The position numbers and the translations under genes were made by a program. This document shows, in pieces, positions 26,866 to 35,689 of a stretch of 64,000 nucleotides of DNA. The stretch comes from Pacificispira spongiicola (GTDB taxonomy: Bacteria > Pseudomonadota > Alphaproteobacteria > UBA8366 > Aestuariispiraceae), in NCBI RefSeq assembly GCF_012926505.1, contig NZ_JABBNT010000002.1, forward strand, positions 558,001-622,000. Direction: 5' to 3'. The notes below the pieces were generated by a model that was not told the origin of the DNA, ran no database searches, and saw only the letters and a list, made by a program, of their open reading frames with translations. Position 1 is the first letter of the stretch, and each line of letters opens with the position of its first letter.

Positions 26866-28310
26866 CCATAGTGCCAGAAATCCGGGCTCAGCACGACCAG
26901 CAAGGCCAGAACTTCCAACCGGCCCGCAAGCATTGCGCCGGTCAGTACCAGTTTCGCGGCATCGGGTAGACCGGCGAAATTCCCCGCCGGTCCGACCACC
27001 GGCCCCAGCCCCGGACCGACATTGGTAATCGCCGTCACGCTGGCCGAATAGGCCGTCACGAGATCGAGGCCCAGCGCCGCCAGAATGACCGTCACTACCG
27101 CGATCGTCGCTACGAACACCGCCAGGAAGGCCAGGACGGACATCGCCACGTCCTCGCTGAGACTGCGACCGTTATAGCGCAGCGGGATGACCCGGTTCGG
27201 ACTGAACAGGCGCTTCAAATGCGCATTCACGAATAGGAACAGGACCTGGAAGCGGTAAATCTTGATCGCGCCCGACGTCGATCCGGAACAGCCGCCGACG
27301 AACATCAGCACCAGGAAAAACCCGGCGGGCCCGTGTCCCCATTGGCCGTAATCCTCGGAAGCAAAACCGGTCGTCGTGACGATGGAGACAACGTTGAAGA
27401 AGGAAATCGTCAACGCTTCCCCGAAACTAACGCCCAGATTGTCGACCAGCCAGATCGCCAACCCCATCCCCGCGCAAAACAGGAAAATCAGGAAGCCGCG
27501 CACCTGCTGATCCGACAACAACGACAGGCCTTTGCCCTGGAGTTCCTTGATATAGAGACCGAACGGCAATCCGCCGAGGACCATGAAGGTCACCGCAATC
27601 CAATGCAGCGACGCTTGCGGGAAATGGCCGAAGGAATCGTCATGGGTGGAATAGCCGCCTGTAGACAGCGTCGTCATGGCATGGGTAACGGCGTCGAAAC
27701 CACTCATCCCAAAGACAAAATACAACGCCCCGCAGAGGGAGGTCAGCGCGGCATAGATCACCGCCAACCAGACGATGGTCTTTACCGCCGTCGACACCTT
27801 TTCCAGGGAGACGTCTGAACTTTCGATCTTGAACATCTGCATGCCGCCGACACGCAGCAGCGGCAGGATCAGGATGGCGATGGCGATGATCCCGATCCCC
27901 CCGATCCATTGCAGGATCGCCCGCCAGAGCAACAGGCCCGGCGGCAGGGAGTCGAGGCCGACGATCACGGTAGAGCCGGTTGTCGTGATCCCGGACATCG
28001 CCTCGAACAGCGCGTCTACGAAACCGATGCCGATCCCCATCATCGGGATCGCGCCCAGAACGGCGACGACGATCCAGCCCAGGACGGTAACCAGGAAGGC
28101 CTGCCGCAAATCCAGCGACAGCGGTTTGGTGCGCATCGTCGCGATGGCGAGCGAGAGTCCGAGTACCAGCGCGAACGCGCCGGACTCCGCGAAGGGCCGC
28201 CAATCCGGATTGTCCGCCATGGCATCCGCCGCGGCGGGCAGGAACAGCATTGCCCCGATCAGCCCCGATATCCAACCGAGGATATGGACGACCGGACGGA
28301 GGTCGATCAT
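26862..28310 (-). CDS. trkH: Trk-type potassium uptake protein TrkH
   Basis: 482 residues from the ATG at 28310; a TTG four codons earlier is in frame but unlikely. TrkH is the K+-conducting membrane subunit with four M1-P-M2 repeats. Selectivity-loop glycines are seen in MSGITTTGSTVIVGLDSLPP, ATTLSTGGYSTHDDSFG-like context (MTTLSTGGYSTHDDSFGHF), IVTTTGFASEDYGQW and AITNVGPGLGPV. It needs the cytoplasmic NAD/ATP-binding TrkA, not found in this window. Convergent with the glycosyltransferase and downstream of the malate synthase terminator. Confidence 0.93.
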   Translation of the reverse strand: MIDLRPVVHILGWISGLIGAMLFLPAAADAMADNPDWRPFAESGAFALVLGLSLAIATMRTKPLSLDLRQAFLVTVLGWIVVAVLGAIPMMGIGIGFVDALFEAMSGITTTGSTVIVGLDSLPPGLLLWRAILQWIGGIGIIAIAILILPLLRVGGMQMFKIESSDVSLEKVSTAVKTIVWLAVIYAALTSLCGALYFVFGMSGFDAVTHAMTTLSTGGYSTHDDSFGHFPQASLHWIAVTFMVLGGLPFGLYIKELQGKGLSLLSDQQVRGFLIFLFCAGMGLAIWLVDNLGVSFGEALTISFFNVVSIVTTTGFASEDYGQWGHGPAGFFLVLMFVGGCSGSTSGAIKIYRFQVLFLFVNAHLKRLFSPNRVIPLRYNGRSLSEDVAMSVLAFLAVFVATIAVVTVILAALGLDLVTAYSASVTAITNVGPGLGPVVGPAGNFAGLPDAAKLVLTGAMLAGRLEVLALLVVLSPDFWHYG

Positions 28311-28339
28311 GGAAAACCCCAAACAGCCATTACCGCGAT

Positions 28340-28375
28340 AAAATCACACCCCGGCGCTGGTTGCTGCCGGGGTGT
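28340..28375 (-). terminator. Terminator of malate synthase
   Basis: ACACCCCGGC (28346-28355) pairs perfectly with GCCGGGGTGT (28366-28375) around a 10-nt loop. On the minus strand it is followed by GATTTTATC. It lies 46 nt after the aceB stop and just before trkH on the same strand, so the two genes are probably separate units. Confidence 0.75.
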
Positions 28376-28421
28376 GGGGTAAGCTACGCCACGGAACGCG
28401 AAAGGGAAATAATTTCCGCAA

Positions 28422-30032
28422 TCAGCCTCCATCGGCCAAAACCATTTCATAGGCAGGCAGGGTCAGGAAGGTCGGAAAATCTTCCGCCAGCGCCATCTTT
28501 TCAAACAGCTTGCCCGCCTGAACGAAGCGGGTCCCGGCAAGGCTGCCGCCGGCATCGGCTTCGATCTTCTTCATTTCTTCCGCGATCATGCCGGAAATCG
28601 CCTCGCGCCCCAGCTTGATCCCCTCGACCGTCACGGCGCCGTGCTTCGCCCATTGCCACAATTGCGCGCGGGAGATTTCCGCCGTCGCCGCATCTTCCAT
28701 CAGATTGAACAGCGGCACACAGCCGTTGCCGCCCAGCCAGGCTTCCGTATAGCGGATGCCGACCTGGATATTCGTGCGGACCCCGGCTTCGGTAATCCCG
28801 CCTTCCGGGACGGCCAACAGGTCTTCCGCTGTCACGGTCACGTCGTCGCGCAGACGGTCGATCTGGTTCGGCCCCTTCATCACCGCGTTGAACGCGTCCA
28901 GCGCGACCGGCACAAGCCCCGGATGGGCGACCCAACTGCCGTCATGGCCGTCATTCGCCTCCCGCTCCTTATCCGCCTTCACCTTGGCGAAGGCCGCCGC
29001 ATTCGCGGTTTCGTCGCCCTTTACCGGAATTTGCGCCGCCATACCGCCGATGCAGGGTGCGCCGCGCTTGTGACAGGTTTTGACGGCCAGCAGGGAATAG
29101 GCCCGCATGTTCCGCACCGTCATCGTGACCAGGGACCGGTCCGGCATGACGAAATCCGCATTGCGGCGGAACTTCTTGATGATGGAGAAAATATAATCCC
29201 AGCGCCCGCAGTTCAGGCCCGCCGAATGATCCCGCAATTCATACAGGATTTCGTCCATTTCGAACGCGGCCAGGATCGTTTCGATCAGCACCGTCGCCTT
29301 GATGGTCCCTTTCGGCACGCCCAGATAGGATTGCGCTTCTACGAAGATATCGTTCCACAAGCGCGCTTCCAGATGGCTTTCCATCTTCGGCAGATAGAAG
29401 TACGGCCCCGTGCCACGGGCCTTCAGCGCCGCGTGATTGTGAAAGAAATACAGGCCGAAATCGACGATCCCGCCCGACATGGGCAGACCGTCGACCGCGA
29501 TATGCTTTTCTTCCAAATGCCAGCCGCGCGGGCGGACCAACAGGACCGCCGTCTTGTCCTTCAGCGCGTATTCCTTGCCGGATGCCGGGTCCTTGAAATC
29601 GATGCTGCGATTGACCGCGTCGCGCAGATTGATCTGGCCACCGATCATATTGTCCCAGGTCGGGCAGTTCGAATCCTCAAGATCGGCCATGAAGACATAA
29701 GCGCCGGAATTCAGGGCGTTGATGACCATCTTGCGGTCGGTCGGGCCGGTGATTTCGACCCGGCGGTCCTTCAGATCGTCCGGAAGCGGCGCGATTTTCC
29801 AATCGCCGTCGCGAACCGATTGGGTTTCCGGCAGGAAATCGGGCAGTTCCCCGGCATCGATCTTCGTCTGACGGGCTTCCCGCGCGGCCAGAAGCTCGCG
29901 GCGGCGTTCACCGAACAGGCGTTCCAGATGGGCGATGAAGGCCACGGCCTCATCGGTCAGTACGGTCTCGTAACCGGGCTTCATCGCGCCGGTCAGGGCG
30001 ACGCCTTCCGTCGTGGCGGTCTTAACAGTCAT
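28422..30032 (-). CDS. aceB: Malate synthase A
   Basis: Condenses glyoxylate and acetyl-CoA to malate, second step of the glyoxylate bypass. 536 residues from the ATG at 30032 with AAGGAAGGAA ahead; the frame is open to 30128 without a better start. GPTDRKMVINALNSGAYVFM, LLVRPRGWHLEEKHI, the motif NCGRWDYIFSIIKKF and GAPCIGGMAAQIPVK identify isoform A rather than the longer GlcB. No isocitrate lyase is adjacent. Followed by a strong stem-loop. Confidence 0.94.
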   Translation of the reverse strand: MTVKTATTEGVALTGAMKPGYETVLTDEAVAFIAHLERLFGERRRELLAAREARQTKIDAGELPDFLPETQSVRDGDWKIAPLPDDLKDRRVEITGPTDRKMVINALNSGAYVFMADLEDSNCPTWDNMIGGQINLRDAVNRSIDFKDPASGKEYALKDKTAVLLVRPRGWHLEEKHIAVDGLPMSGGIVDFGLYFFHNHAALKARGTGPYFYLPKMESHLEARLWNDIFVEAQSYLGVPKGTIKATVLIETILAAFEMDEILYELRDHSAGLNCGRWDYIFSIIKKFRRNADFVMPDRSLVTMTVRNMRAYSLLAVKTCHKRGAPCIGGMAAQIPVKGDETANAAAFAKVKADKEREANDGHDGSWVAHPGLVPVALDAFNAVMKGPNQIDRLRDDVTVTAEDLLAVPEGGITEAGVRTNIQVGIRYTEAWLGGNGCVPLFNLMEDAATAEISRAQLWQWAKHGAVTVEGIKLGREAISGMIAEEMKKIEADAGGSLAGTRFVQAGKLFEKMALAEDFPTFLTLPAYEMVLADGG

Positions 30033-30140
30033 GGATCGGTTCCTTCCTTGGTGCCTTGCGAGGGTACACTCCCTCGTCCCGCAGTGCAGCATTGCGGAAA
30101 CACTACCAATGCATGGAACCTTTTCCAATATCCGAAAAAC

Positions 30141-31109
30141 TCAAACCGTCTTTTTTTGTCCGATCAAACCCAAGGCCAGCGCCATTCCGAAACTGACGAG
30201 GCCTAAACCGATCAGGTGATGCGGACCGGGCACCTCCCCCAAGGCGGGATAGGCGAACAGGGCCGCGAAACCGGGCACCAGCGCCGCGAAGACCGCCCCC
30301 CGTCCCGCGCCCAGCAGGCCCACGGCACGGGTGAAAAAGAACAGCGCCAAAACCGCGGAGAAAACACCTTGCGCGATCCCCTGGAAGAGGACTTCCGACA
30401 TCGGTGCGGACAACAGCGCATCCCCGCGCCAGATCAGATAGATCGGTGTAAATCCAATCAGCGACAGAACAGACACCAGCGCCGTCGCCTGGACGGAATC
30501 GACGGCCCATTTGCGGCTGAAAATCGTATAGATGGACCAGCACATGCCGCCGCCGACGAACAGCAGATGCCCGATGGCAAGGTTCGGATATTCGTCTCCC
30601 AGGCCGAAAGCCGCGCTGCCGGTCACGACCACGCCGCCCAGAACCAGCGCCAGCCCCAATAGACGCTGCCGGTTCGGTCGGTCTCCCAGGATGAAGGCGC
30701 CTCCGATGGTCGAACAGGTCAGCATGGTGCTGGGGATAATCAGCCCCCCGTGCCCCGCCGGAGCGAAGGAAAAGCCGGAAACGGTCACGATTGTGTAGGG
30801 CGCGCCCGCCCCGATGGCGAGGATGATCGCCTTCCCCCATCCCAACCCGCCATGACCGCGCCGGATCACCAGCGGCGACAGCAGGAGGCCGGCCACCAAA
30901 AAGCGGAGGAAGGTGATATCGGGTGCCGTTAAGGTCTGACCGACGCCGAACCGCGAGGCAACCGGCCACGCCCCCCAAATGGTCACGGCCGCCAAACCAT
31001 AGGCAATGCCCATCCACAATGTCTTACCGGACACATCAGGTTGCGACGGAACGGGGGGCGGTGTCGGGACAGGCCGTATAGGATCGACTGGGGCGGTTAA
31101 ATCGGACAT
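30141..31109 (-). CDS. EamA-family (DMT superfamily) transporter
   Basis: 322 residues with about ten membrane helices in two EamA repeats. The N-terminal 30 residues are proline-rich and cytoplasmic (PIRPVPTPPPVPSQPDVSGK). The first repeat begins GIAYGLAAVTIWGAWPVAS, the second GHLLFVGGGMCWSIYTIFSR. Drug/metabolite exporters of this family move amino acids, nucleosides or drugs; substrate cannot be assigned. Stands alone 108 nt before malate synthase, reading in the same direction towards it. Confidence 0.85.
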   Translation of the reverse strand: MSDLTAPVDPIRPVPTPPPVPSQPDVSGKTLWMGIAYGLAAVTIWGAWPVASRFGVGQTLTAPDITFLRFLVAGLLLSPLVIRRGHGGLGWGKAIILAIGAGAPYTIVTVSGFSFAPAGHGGLIIPSTMLTCSTIGGAFILGDRPNRQRLLGLALVLGGVVVTGSAAFGLGDEYPNLAIGHLLFVGGGMCWSIYTIFSRKWAVDSVQATALVSVLSLIGFTPIYLIWRGDALLSAPMSEVLFQGIAQGVFSAVLALFFFTRAVGLLGAGRGAVFAALVPGFAALFAYPALGEVPGPHHLIGLGLVSFGMALALGLIGQKKTV

Positions 31110-31254
31110 GGAAGACTCCGGGGGATCGTGAAGGGTGAGCTATCACGGACATCCCGCGCAGTCTCCCCGAAAAACGTCCTATCTCCTGTGAGGATATGGC
31201 ATCGGTCGCGCTTCCTGCCTTGACCATCCGGGGCCGAACCCGTCAGATCGGGGC

Positions 31255-31869
31255 ATGCAGACATCCCCTTCATCACCCGCTCCCTCCGCCTGGAAGGATA
31301 TCGACGATCCGGATGAGGAAATCTGGGTCTACGGCTATGGCTCCCTGATGTGGCGTCCGGGATTCCGTCATGCGGAAACCGCCCCGGCGCGGCTGGCCGG
31401 ATATGCCCGCAGCTTCTGCATCTGGTCGGAACATCACCGCGGCACCCCGGAACGGCGTGGGCTCGTTCTGGGACTGGCGTCGGTCGCGGATCGGGTTTGT
31501 GAGGGCCGTTCCTTCCGGGTTCGTCCCGAAGACTGGCCGGAAACAGCGGCCTATCTGGAAGAACGCGAATTGCGGGGCTATGCCTATCGTCCGGCCCGTT
31601 TGCCGGTGGCATTGGCCGACGGGCGCACCGTTGCGGCGCGCTGCTTCGTCGCCGATCCGACACATCCGCATTTCGCCGGGGATATCGCCCCGGACGAGGC
31701 TGCGCGCATCATCCTACTGGCGCGCGGTGAAGCCGGTTTGAACCGGGATTATCTGATCAACACGATCCAATCCTTGGAAGATCACGGCTATCACGAACCG
31801 CATCTGCACGACCTGCTGACCCGCGTGAAGCGATTGACCGGGGAATTGGATGTGGGTGCGGGGATCTGA
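31255..31869 (+). CDS. ChaC-like gamma-glutamylcyclotransferase
   Basis: 204 residues; breaks glutathione to 5-oxoproline and Cys-Gly in characterised relatives. IWVYGYGSLMWRPGF holds the YGSL glycine-binding loop at residues 28-31. YLEERELRGYAYR near 100-112 includes the likely catalytic Glu. CFVADPTHPHFAG and GEAGLNRDYLINT complete the family pattern. Lies 20 nt before dtd, and the two are likely cotranscribed. Confidence 0.88.
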   Translation: MQTSPSSPAPSAWKDIDDPDEEIWVYGYGSLMWRPGFRHAETAPARLAGYARSFCIWSEHHRGTPERRGLVLGLASVADRVCEGRSFRVRPEDWPETAAYLEERELRGYAYRPARLPVALADGRTVAARCFVADPTHPHFAGDIAPDEAARIILLARGEAGLNRDYLINTIQSLEDHGYHEPHLHDLLTRVKRLTGELDVGAGI

Positions 31870-31889
31870 TCGAGTAGGAAAGGCTGCAT

Positions 31890-32339
31890 ATGAAACTTCT
31901 GGTTCAACGCGTGTCCCAGGCATCGGTCACGGTCGACAAGGAAACCGTCGGCGCCATCGGACGGGGGCTGATGGTTCTGGTCTGCGCCGATCCGGGCGAC
32001 AGCGACGAAGACCTCGCCTTTCTGGCCCGGAAGCTGACGGCGCTGCGCATCTTTTCTGACGACGCCGGGAAGATGAACCTGTCCGTCCGGGATATGGGCG
32101 GATCGATCCTGGCGGTCAGTCAGTTCACCCTTGCGGCCCGCTGGCGACAGGGGAACCGCCCCGGCTTTTCCGACGCCGCGCCGCCGGACGAAGGCCGCGA
32201 CCTGTTCGACCGTTTCGTCACTCTGTTGCGTCACGACGGCATGCCCGTCGAAACCGGCGTTTTCGGCGCGGATATGCAGGTTTCGCTGATCAATGACGGG
32301 CCGGTCACGCTCTGGCTCGACGGGCGGGACCCGCGTTAG
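31890..32339 (+). CDS. dtd: D-aminoacyl-tRNA deacylase
   Basis: 149 residues; removes D-amino acids from mischarged tRNA. MKLLVQRVSQASVTVD starts the fold, SQFTL (77-81) is the catalytic motif, and NDGPVT (135-140) replaces the usual N-x-GPVT cross-subunit motif with the Gly-Pro preserved. FSDDAGKMNLSVRDMGGSIL is also typical. Good GTAGGAAAGG ribosome-binding site. Confidence 0.96.
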   Translation: MKLLVQRVSQASVTVDKETVGAIGRGLMVLVCADPGDSDEDLAFLARKLTALRIFSDDAGKMNLSVRDMGGSILAVSQFTLAARWRQGNRPGFSDAAPPDEGRDLFDRFVTLLRHDGMPVETGVFGADMQVSLINDGPVTLWLDGRDPR

Positions 32340-32374
32340 GCGCTAGGCGCTATCCCGCCAACAGATCATCACCA

Positions 32375-32485
32375 TCACAGAACGGCGGCCACCGCGACAG
32401 TTCCCAAGACCGTCAGTCCGGTCAGCAGGCACGCCGCGAACCGGGCCAGGGCCGGGAATGGCGGGGGATCGGAATGGAACAGCAT
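32375..32485 (-). CDS. Putative 36-residue single-span membrane peptide
   Basis: A short frame with an ATG at 32485 and TGA at 32375-32377, too short for normal ORF calling. A perfect Shine-Dalgarno AGGAGGT lies 7 nt before the ATG, better than for most genes here. The product reads MLFHSDPPPFPALARFAACL followed by LTGLTVLGTVAVAAVL: a short polar proline-containing head and one hydrophobic helix of about 22 residues ending at the C-terminus. It converges on dtd and is divergent from the methyltransferase-like gene. Function unknown; could be a membrane-protein regulator or a type I toxin-like peptide. Confidence 0.5.
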   Translation of the reverse strand: MLFHSDPPPFPALARFAACLLTGLTVLGTVAVAAVL

Positions 32486-32633
32486 GGCGCGTACCTCCTG
32501 CCACGGGGGCATTTGTTTCGATACGCGGCACACTGCCCCCCGACCATGGCGAAACGAAGGCGAGATTTTGTGACATTTTGGCGGAATCAGATCACTGTGA
32601 ATCGTTGAATTCGTTGGGGAAGCTCAGGCGCAC

Positions 32634-33593
32634 ATGGCGTTCCGCGGCAAGAAAGACAATTACATCCCGCTATCGACCCGTTTTCAGGCGTGGTGGGACG
32701 GGGTCGATGCGCGGGAACTGGCGGAATATAAGCGTCTTCGATCCGCCGCCCCCGACCCGCTCGCGATCGAAGTGGACGAAGAGCCGGATGAGGACGATGG
32801 GAAGCGTTGGCCCGAACGGCGCGTCGCCTTTTGCCGCCGTCTTTTCGATATCGCGGAAGAGGACGAAACCGTCCAGCCCGGCGGCGCGGACTATACACTG
32901 TGGCTCGTCAAGCCGATGAGCCTGAATTCCGAGCAAAACGCCGCAGATTTGTCTGCCGGCCTGGGCGGCGGGACGCGGAAGGTCAGCAAGGAATTGGGGC
33001 TCTATATCGACGGGTATGAGTCCGACCCGGAATTGGCGGAATTGGCGATGGAATTGTCGCGCCGCCACGGGATGGACAAGAAAGTTGCCGTCACCCCATT
33101 CGACCCGGATGACTTCACCCTACCCGCAGGCCGCTACAACGGTATCCTCACGCGCGAACGGGCTTACCGTATCCGCAACAAGGCAAAATACCTGGAAACC
33201 ATCTGCAACGCGCTGCGCCCGCGAGGCCATATTATCCTAACCGATTTCGTTCTGGCTTCACCCAACGACGAGCTTTCCCCGATCGTTGAGGCCTGGAAAG
33301 ACCGGGAAGCGGCCGAATTCACGCTGTGGACGGCGGACGACTACCGCAAAACGCTGACCGCCCAACGCATGGATGTCCGCATCATCAAGGACGAGACGGA
33401 GGAATTTCGGCAAATCCTGTTGAAAGCCTGGACAAAGCTCGCCACCAGCCTCGACAAGGGCGAGCTTACCCGCGAATTCGTCAACACGATGATGCATGAA
33501 GCCGAATACTGGCTGATCCTCATCAAGGCGATGGAGATGGGGAAGATCAAATATTACCGTTTCCACGGGATACGCGGCGGCGAGACAATGTAA
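32634..33593 (+). CDS. SAM-dependent methyltransferase-like protein, degenerate motif I
   Basis: 319 residues. The first 90 are an acidic region with RKDNYIPLSTRFQAWWDGVD. The Rossmann core follows: AADLSAGLGGGTRKVSKE (motif I, where the usual acidic-x-G-x-G-x-G is altered), then YIDGYESDPELAELAME (motif II with the acidic ribose ligand), and LRPRGHIILTDFVLA (motif III region). The C-terminal helices (FVNTMMHEAEYWLILIKAME) are special to this group. Resembles phosphoethanolamine-type methyltransferases but may be non-catalytic. Start supported by position only. Neighbour of the divergent or convergent AmmeMemoRadiSam genes. Confidence 0.65.
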   Translation: MAFRGKKDNYIPLSTRFQAWWDGVDARELAEYKRLRSAAPDPLAIEVDEEPDEDDGKRWPERRVAFCRRLFDIAEEDETVQPGGADYTLWLVKPMSLNSEQNAADLSAGLGGGTRKVSKELGLYIDGYESDPELAELAMELSRRHGMDKKVAVTPFDPDDFTLPAGRYNGILTRERAYRIRNKAKYLETICNALRPRGHIILTDFVLASPNDELSPIVEAWKDREAAEFTLWTADDYRKTLTAQRMDVRIIKDETEEFRQILLKAWTKLATSLDKGELTREFVNTMMHEAEYWLILIKAMEMGKIKYYRFHGIRGGETM

Positions 33594-33623
33594 CGAGCGA
33601 ACGGCCCGGTGTTATTGCTGGTG

Positions 33624-34772
33624 CTATTGCTGTTGCTGGGCCTGTTGCGCCGCCTGCCAGTGTTTCGCGAATTCGGCCAAGCGAACCGGTTTCCTCTTCG
33701 GGCCCCAATCGCCGGGTTTCGGTTCGAAGCGACCCGCGATCACACCCCCGCAATGCGTACAGTGCCCCCCCTGCCCGATGCCCCAATCCGATAGCGTATA
33801 CCAGTCACGTCCGATGACCTTCGTCCCGCACTGCGGACAATAGGTCGACCCGGTCTCCTCATGATGAACGTTGCCGGTATAGACGTAGTTCAGACCCGCC
33901 GCCTTGCCGATCGCATGGGCCTTCAACAGCGTTTCAACCGGCGTGCGCGGTTTGTCCCGCATGCGGTAATCGGGATGGAAGGCGGTGAAATGCAGCGGCA
34001 CGTCCGGCCCCAGCGTTTCCGACACCCATTGTGTCAGCGCCTCAAGTTCCGCCTCGCTGTCGTTCTCGCCGGGGATCAGCAGGGTCGTCAATTCGACCCA
34101 GGTCTTGCGTTCCTTCACCAGATAGACCGCCGTTTCCTTCACGGAGTCCAGCGACGCCGTGCACAGGGACCGGTAGAAATCCTCCGTAAACGCTTTCAGG
34201 TCCAGATTGACCGCGTCCATGCGGGCGAAGAACTCCTCGCGTGCCGCTTCCTTGATATAACCGGCGGTCACCGCGACATTCGCGATCCCCTGTTCATGAC
34301 AGGCGGCGGCCACGTCCACCGCATATTCCAGGAAAATCACCGGATCGTTGTAGGTATAGGCGACGGATCGGCAACCCGTCTTCTTCGCCGCCGCCGCGAT
34401 GGCGCCCGGCGGTGCCTGATCCATCAGACGGTCCATCTCCCGGCTCTTGGAGATATCCCAGTTTTGGCAGAATTTACAGGTCAGATTGCAGCCCGCCGTG
34501 CCGAAGCTCAGTACCGGCGTACCGGGCAGGAAATGGTTCAACGGCTTCTTTTCAATGGGGTCGATACAGTATCCGGAGGCCCGGCCATAGGTCGTCAGCA
34601 CCAATTCGTCGCCGCGCCGCGCCCGCACGAAACACAGACCCCGCTGCCCGTCCTTCAGCTTGCATTCTCGCGGACAGACGTCACAGCGAATGCGCCCGTC
34701 GTCCTGCATCGCCCAATAACGCGCGGACACGCCGTCGATGACATCCCGATCCAGGGTCACGCCTTCCGTCAT
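33624..34772 (-). CDS. amrS: AmmeMemoRadiSam system radical SAM enzyme
   Basis: 382 residues from the ATG at 34772, fixed by a GGAGGT ribosome-binding site; the frame is open to 34889. The radical-SAM Cys triad is Cys95, Cys99 and Cys102 (GCNLTCKFCQNW). An N-terminal Cys cluster (Cys30, 33, 37, 47: CDVCPRECKLKDGQRGLC) resembles pyruvate-formate-lyase-activating relatives. A C-terminal zinc-ribbon has Cys312, 315, 338 and 341. Related to archaeal/bacterial AmrS proteins that co-occur with MEMO and AMMECR1 homologues; the reaction is not established. It ends in a glutamine-rich tail. Divergent from memo, sharing a 110-nt promoter region. Confidence 0.92.
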   Translation of the reverse strand: MTEGVTLDRDVIDGVSARYWAMQDDGRIRCDVCPRECKLKDGQRGLCFVRARRGDELVLTTYGRASGYCIDPIEKKPLNHFLPGTPVLSFGTAGCNLTCKFCQNWDISKSREMDRLMDQAPPGAIAAAAKKTGCRSVAYTYNDPVIFLEYAVDVAAACHEQGIANVAVTAGYIKEAAREEFFARMDAVNLDLKAFTEDFYRSLCTASLDSVKETAVYLVKERKTWVELTTLLIPGENDSEAELEALTQWVSETLGPDVPLHFTAFHPDYRMRDKPRTPVETLLKAHAIGKAAGLNYVYTGNVHHEETGSTYCPQCGTKVIGRDWYTLSDWGIGQGGHCTHCGGVIAGRFEPKPGDWGPKRKPVRLAEFAKHWQAAQQAQQQQ

Positions 34773-34882
34773 GGCTACCTCCATCCCATATATAGGATGT
34801 CTGACGAAAATTCGAAATGGCGGTCGCGGGTCCCGTGGCGACGCGTTATCATGCCGACCGTCAGGAAATGGAGGGACATACG

Positions 34883-35689
34883 ATGGCACTGATCCGTCCC
34901 GCCGCCGTTGCGGGCATGTTCTATCCGGGCGACCGGCAGGGGCTGGCCCAGTCCGTGGCCGGTTTCGTCAACGATGCGGCGAAACGCGCCGGGATCGGAC
35001 CAAACAGCCCAATTGTGAAGGCCGTCATCGCGCCGCATGCGGGATATGTCTATTCCGGGGCCTGCGCGGGGGAAGCCTATGCCCGTTTGCTGCCGGGCCG
35101 AGACGCCGTGACCCGCGTCGTCCTGATGGGCCCGTGCCATCGCGTCGCCTTGCGCGGGCTTGCCACGACCGCCGCCGACCTATGGCAGACGCCGCTGGGC
35201 TCCGTCCCCATCGACCGGGAAGCCCTGGACGGTCTGTCCGACCTGCCGCAGGTCTTTGCCCATGACGCCGCGCATAAGCAGGAACACAGTCTGGAAGTCC
35301 ACCTGCCCTTCCTTCAAACCGTCTTCCCGAAGATGAAACTGGTCCCCTTCGCCGTCGGGCAGGCGAGCGCGGAGGATGTCGCCGCCGTCCTGGACCGCCT
35401 TTGGGGCGGACCGGAAACCCGGATCGTGATTTCCAGCGATCTGAGCCATTTTCTGGATTACGACGCCTGCAACGCCCTCGACGCCAAAACCGCCGACGCG
35501 GTCGAACGCTTCGATTATGCCGCCATCGGGCGGGATCAGGCCTGTGGGCGGATACCGATGTCGGGGCTCCTGAAACTGGCACCGGAAAAGCATCTGTCAA
35601 TCGAACGGGTCGGACTGTGCAATTCCGGCGACACGGCGGGCGACAAGGGGCGCACCGTCGGCTACGGCGCCTGGGTGTTCCGCGCATGA
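34883..35689 (+). CDS. amrB: AmmeMemoRadiSam system protein B (MEMO1 family)
   Basis: 268 residues from the ATG at 34883, which follows GGAGGG; an in-frame ATG at 34817 has no such site. MEMO proteins share the extradiol-dioxygenase (LigB-like) fold. Metal-type His residues are visible at His52 (IAPHAGYVYSG) and His86 (MGPCHRVAL); KQEHSLEVHLPFLQ and SSDLSHFLDY are further signatures. Human MEMO1 binds iron or copper and affects redox and migration, but bacterial function is open. Overlaps the AMMECR1 gene by 4 nt. Confidence 0.92.
   Translation: MALIRPAAVAGMFYPGDRQGLAQSVAGFVNDAAKRAGIGPNSPIVKAVIAPHAGYVYSGACAGEAYARLLPGRDAVTRVVLMGPCHRVALRGLATTAADLWQTPLGSVPIDREALDGLSDLPQVFAHDAAHKQEHSLEVHLPFLQTVFPKMKLVPFAVGQASAEDVAAVLDRLWGGPETRIVISSDLSHFLDYDACNALDAKTADAVERFDYAAIGRDQACGRIPMSGLLKLAPEKHLSIERVGLCNSGDTAGDKGRTVGYGAWVFRA

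Noticed and set aside
32343-32576. 77-codon minus-strand frame after dtd
   Set aside because: No ribosome-binding site and proline/arginine-rich; the 36-codon frame at 32375-32485 in another frame has a perfect site and a sensible membrane peptide.
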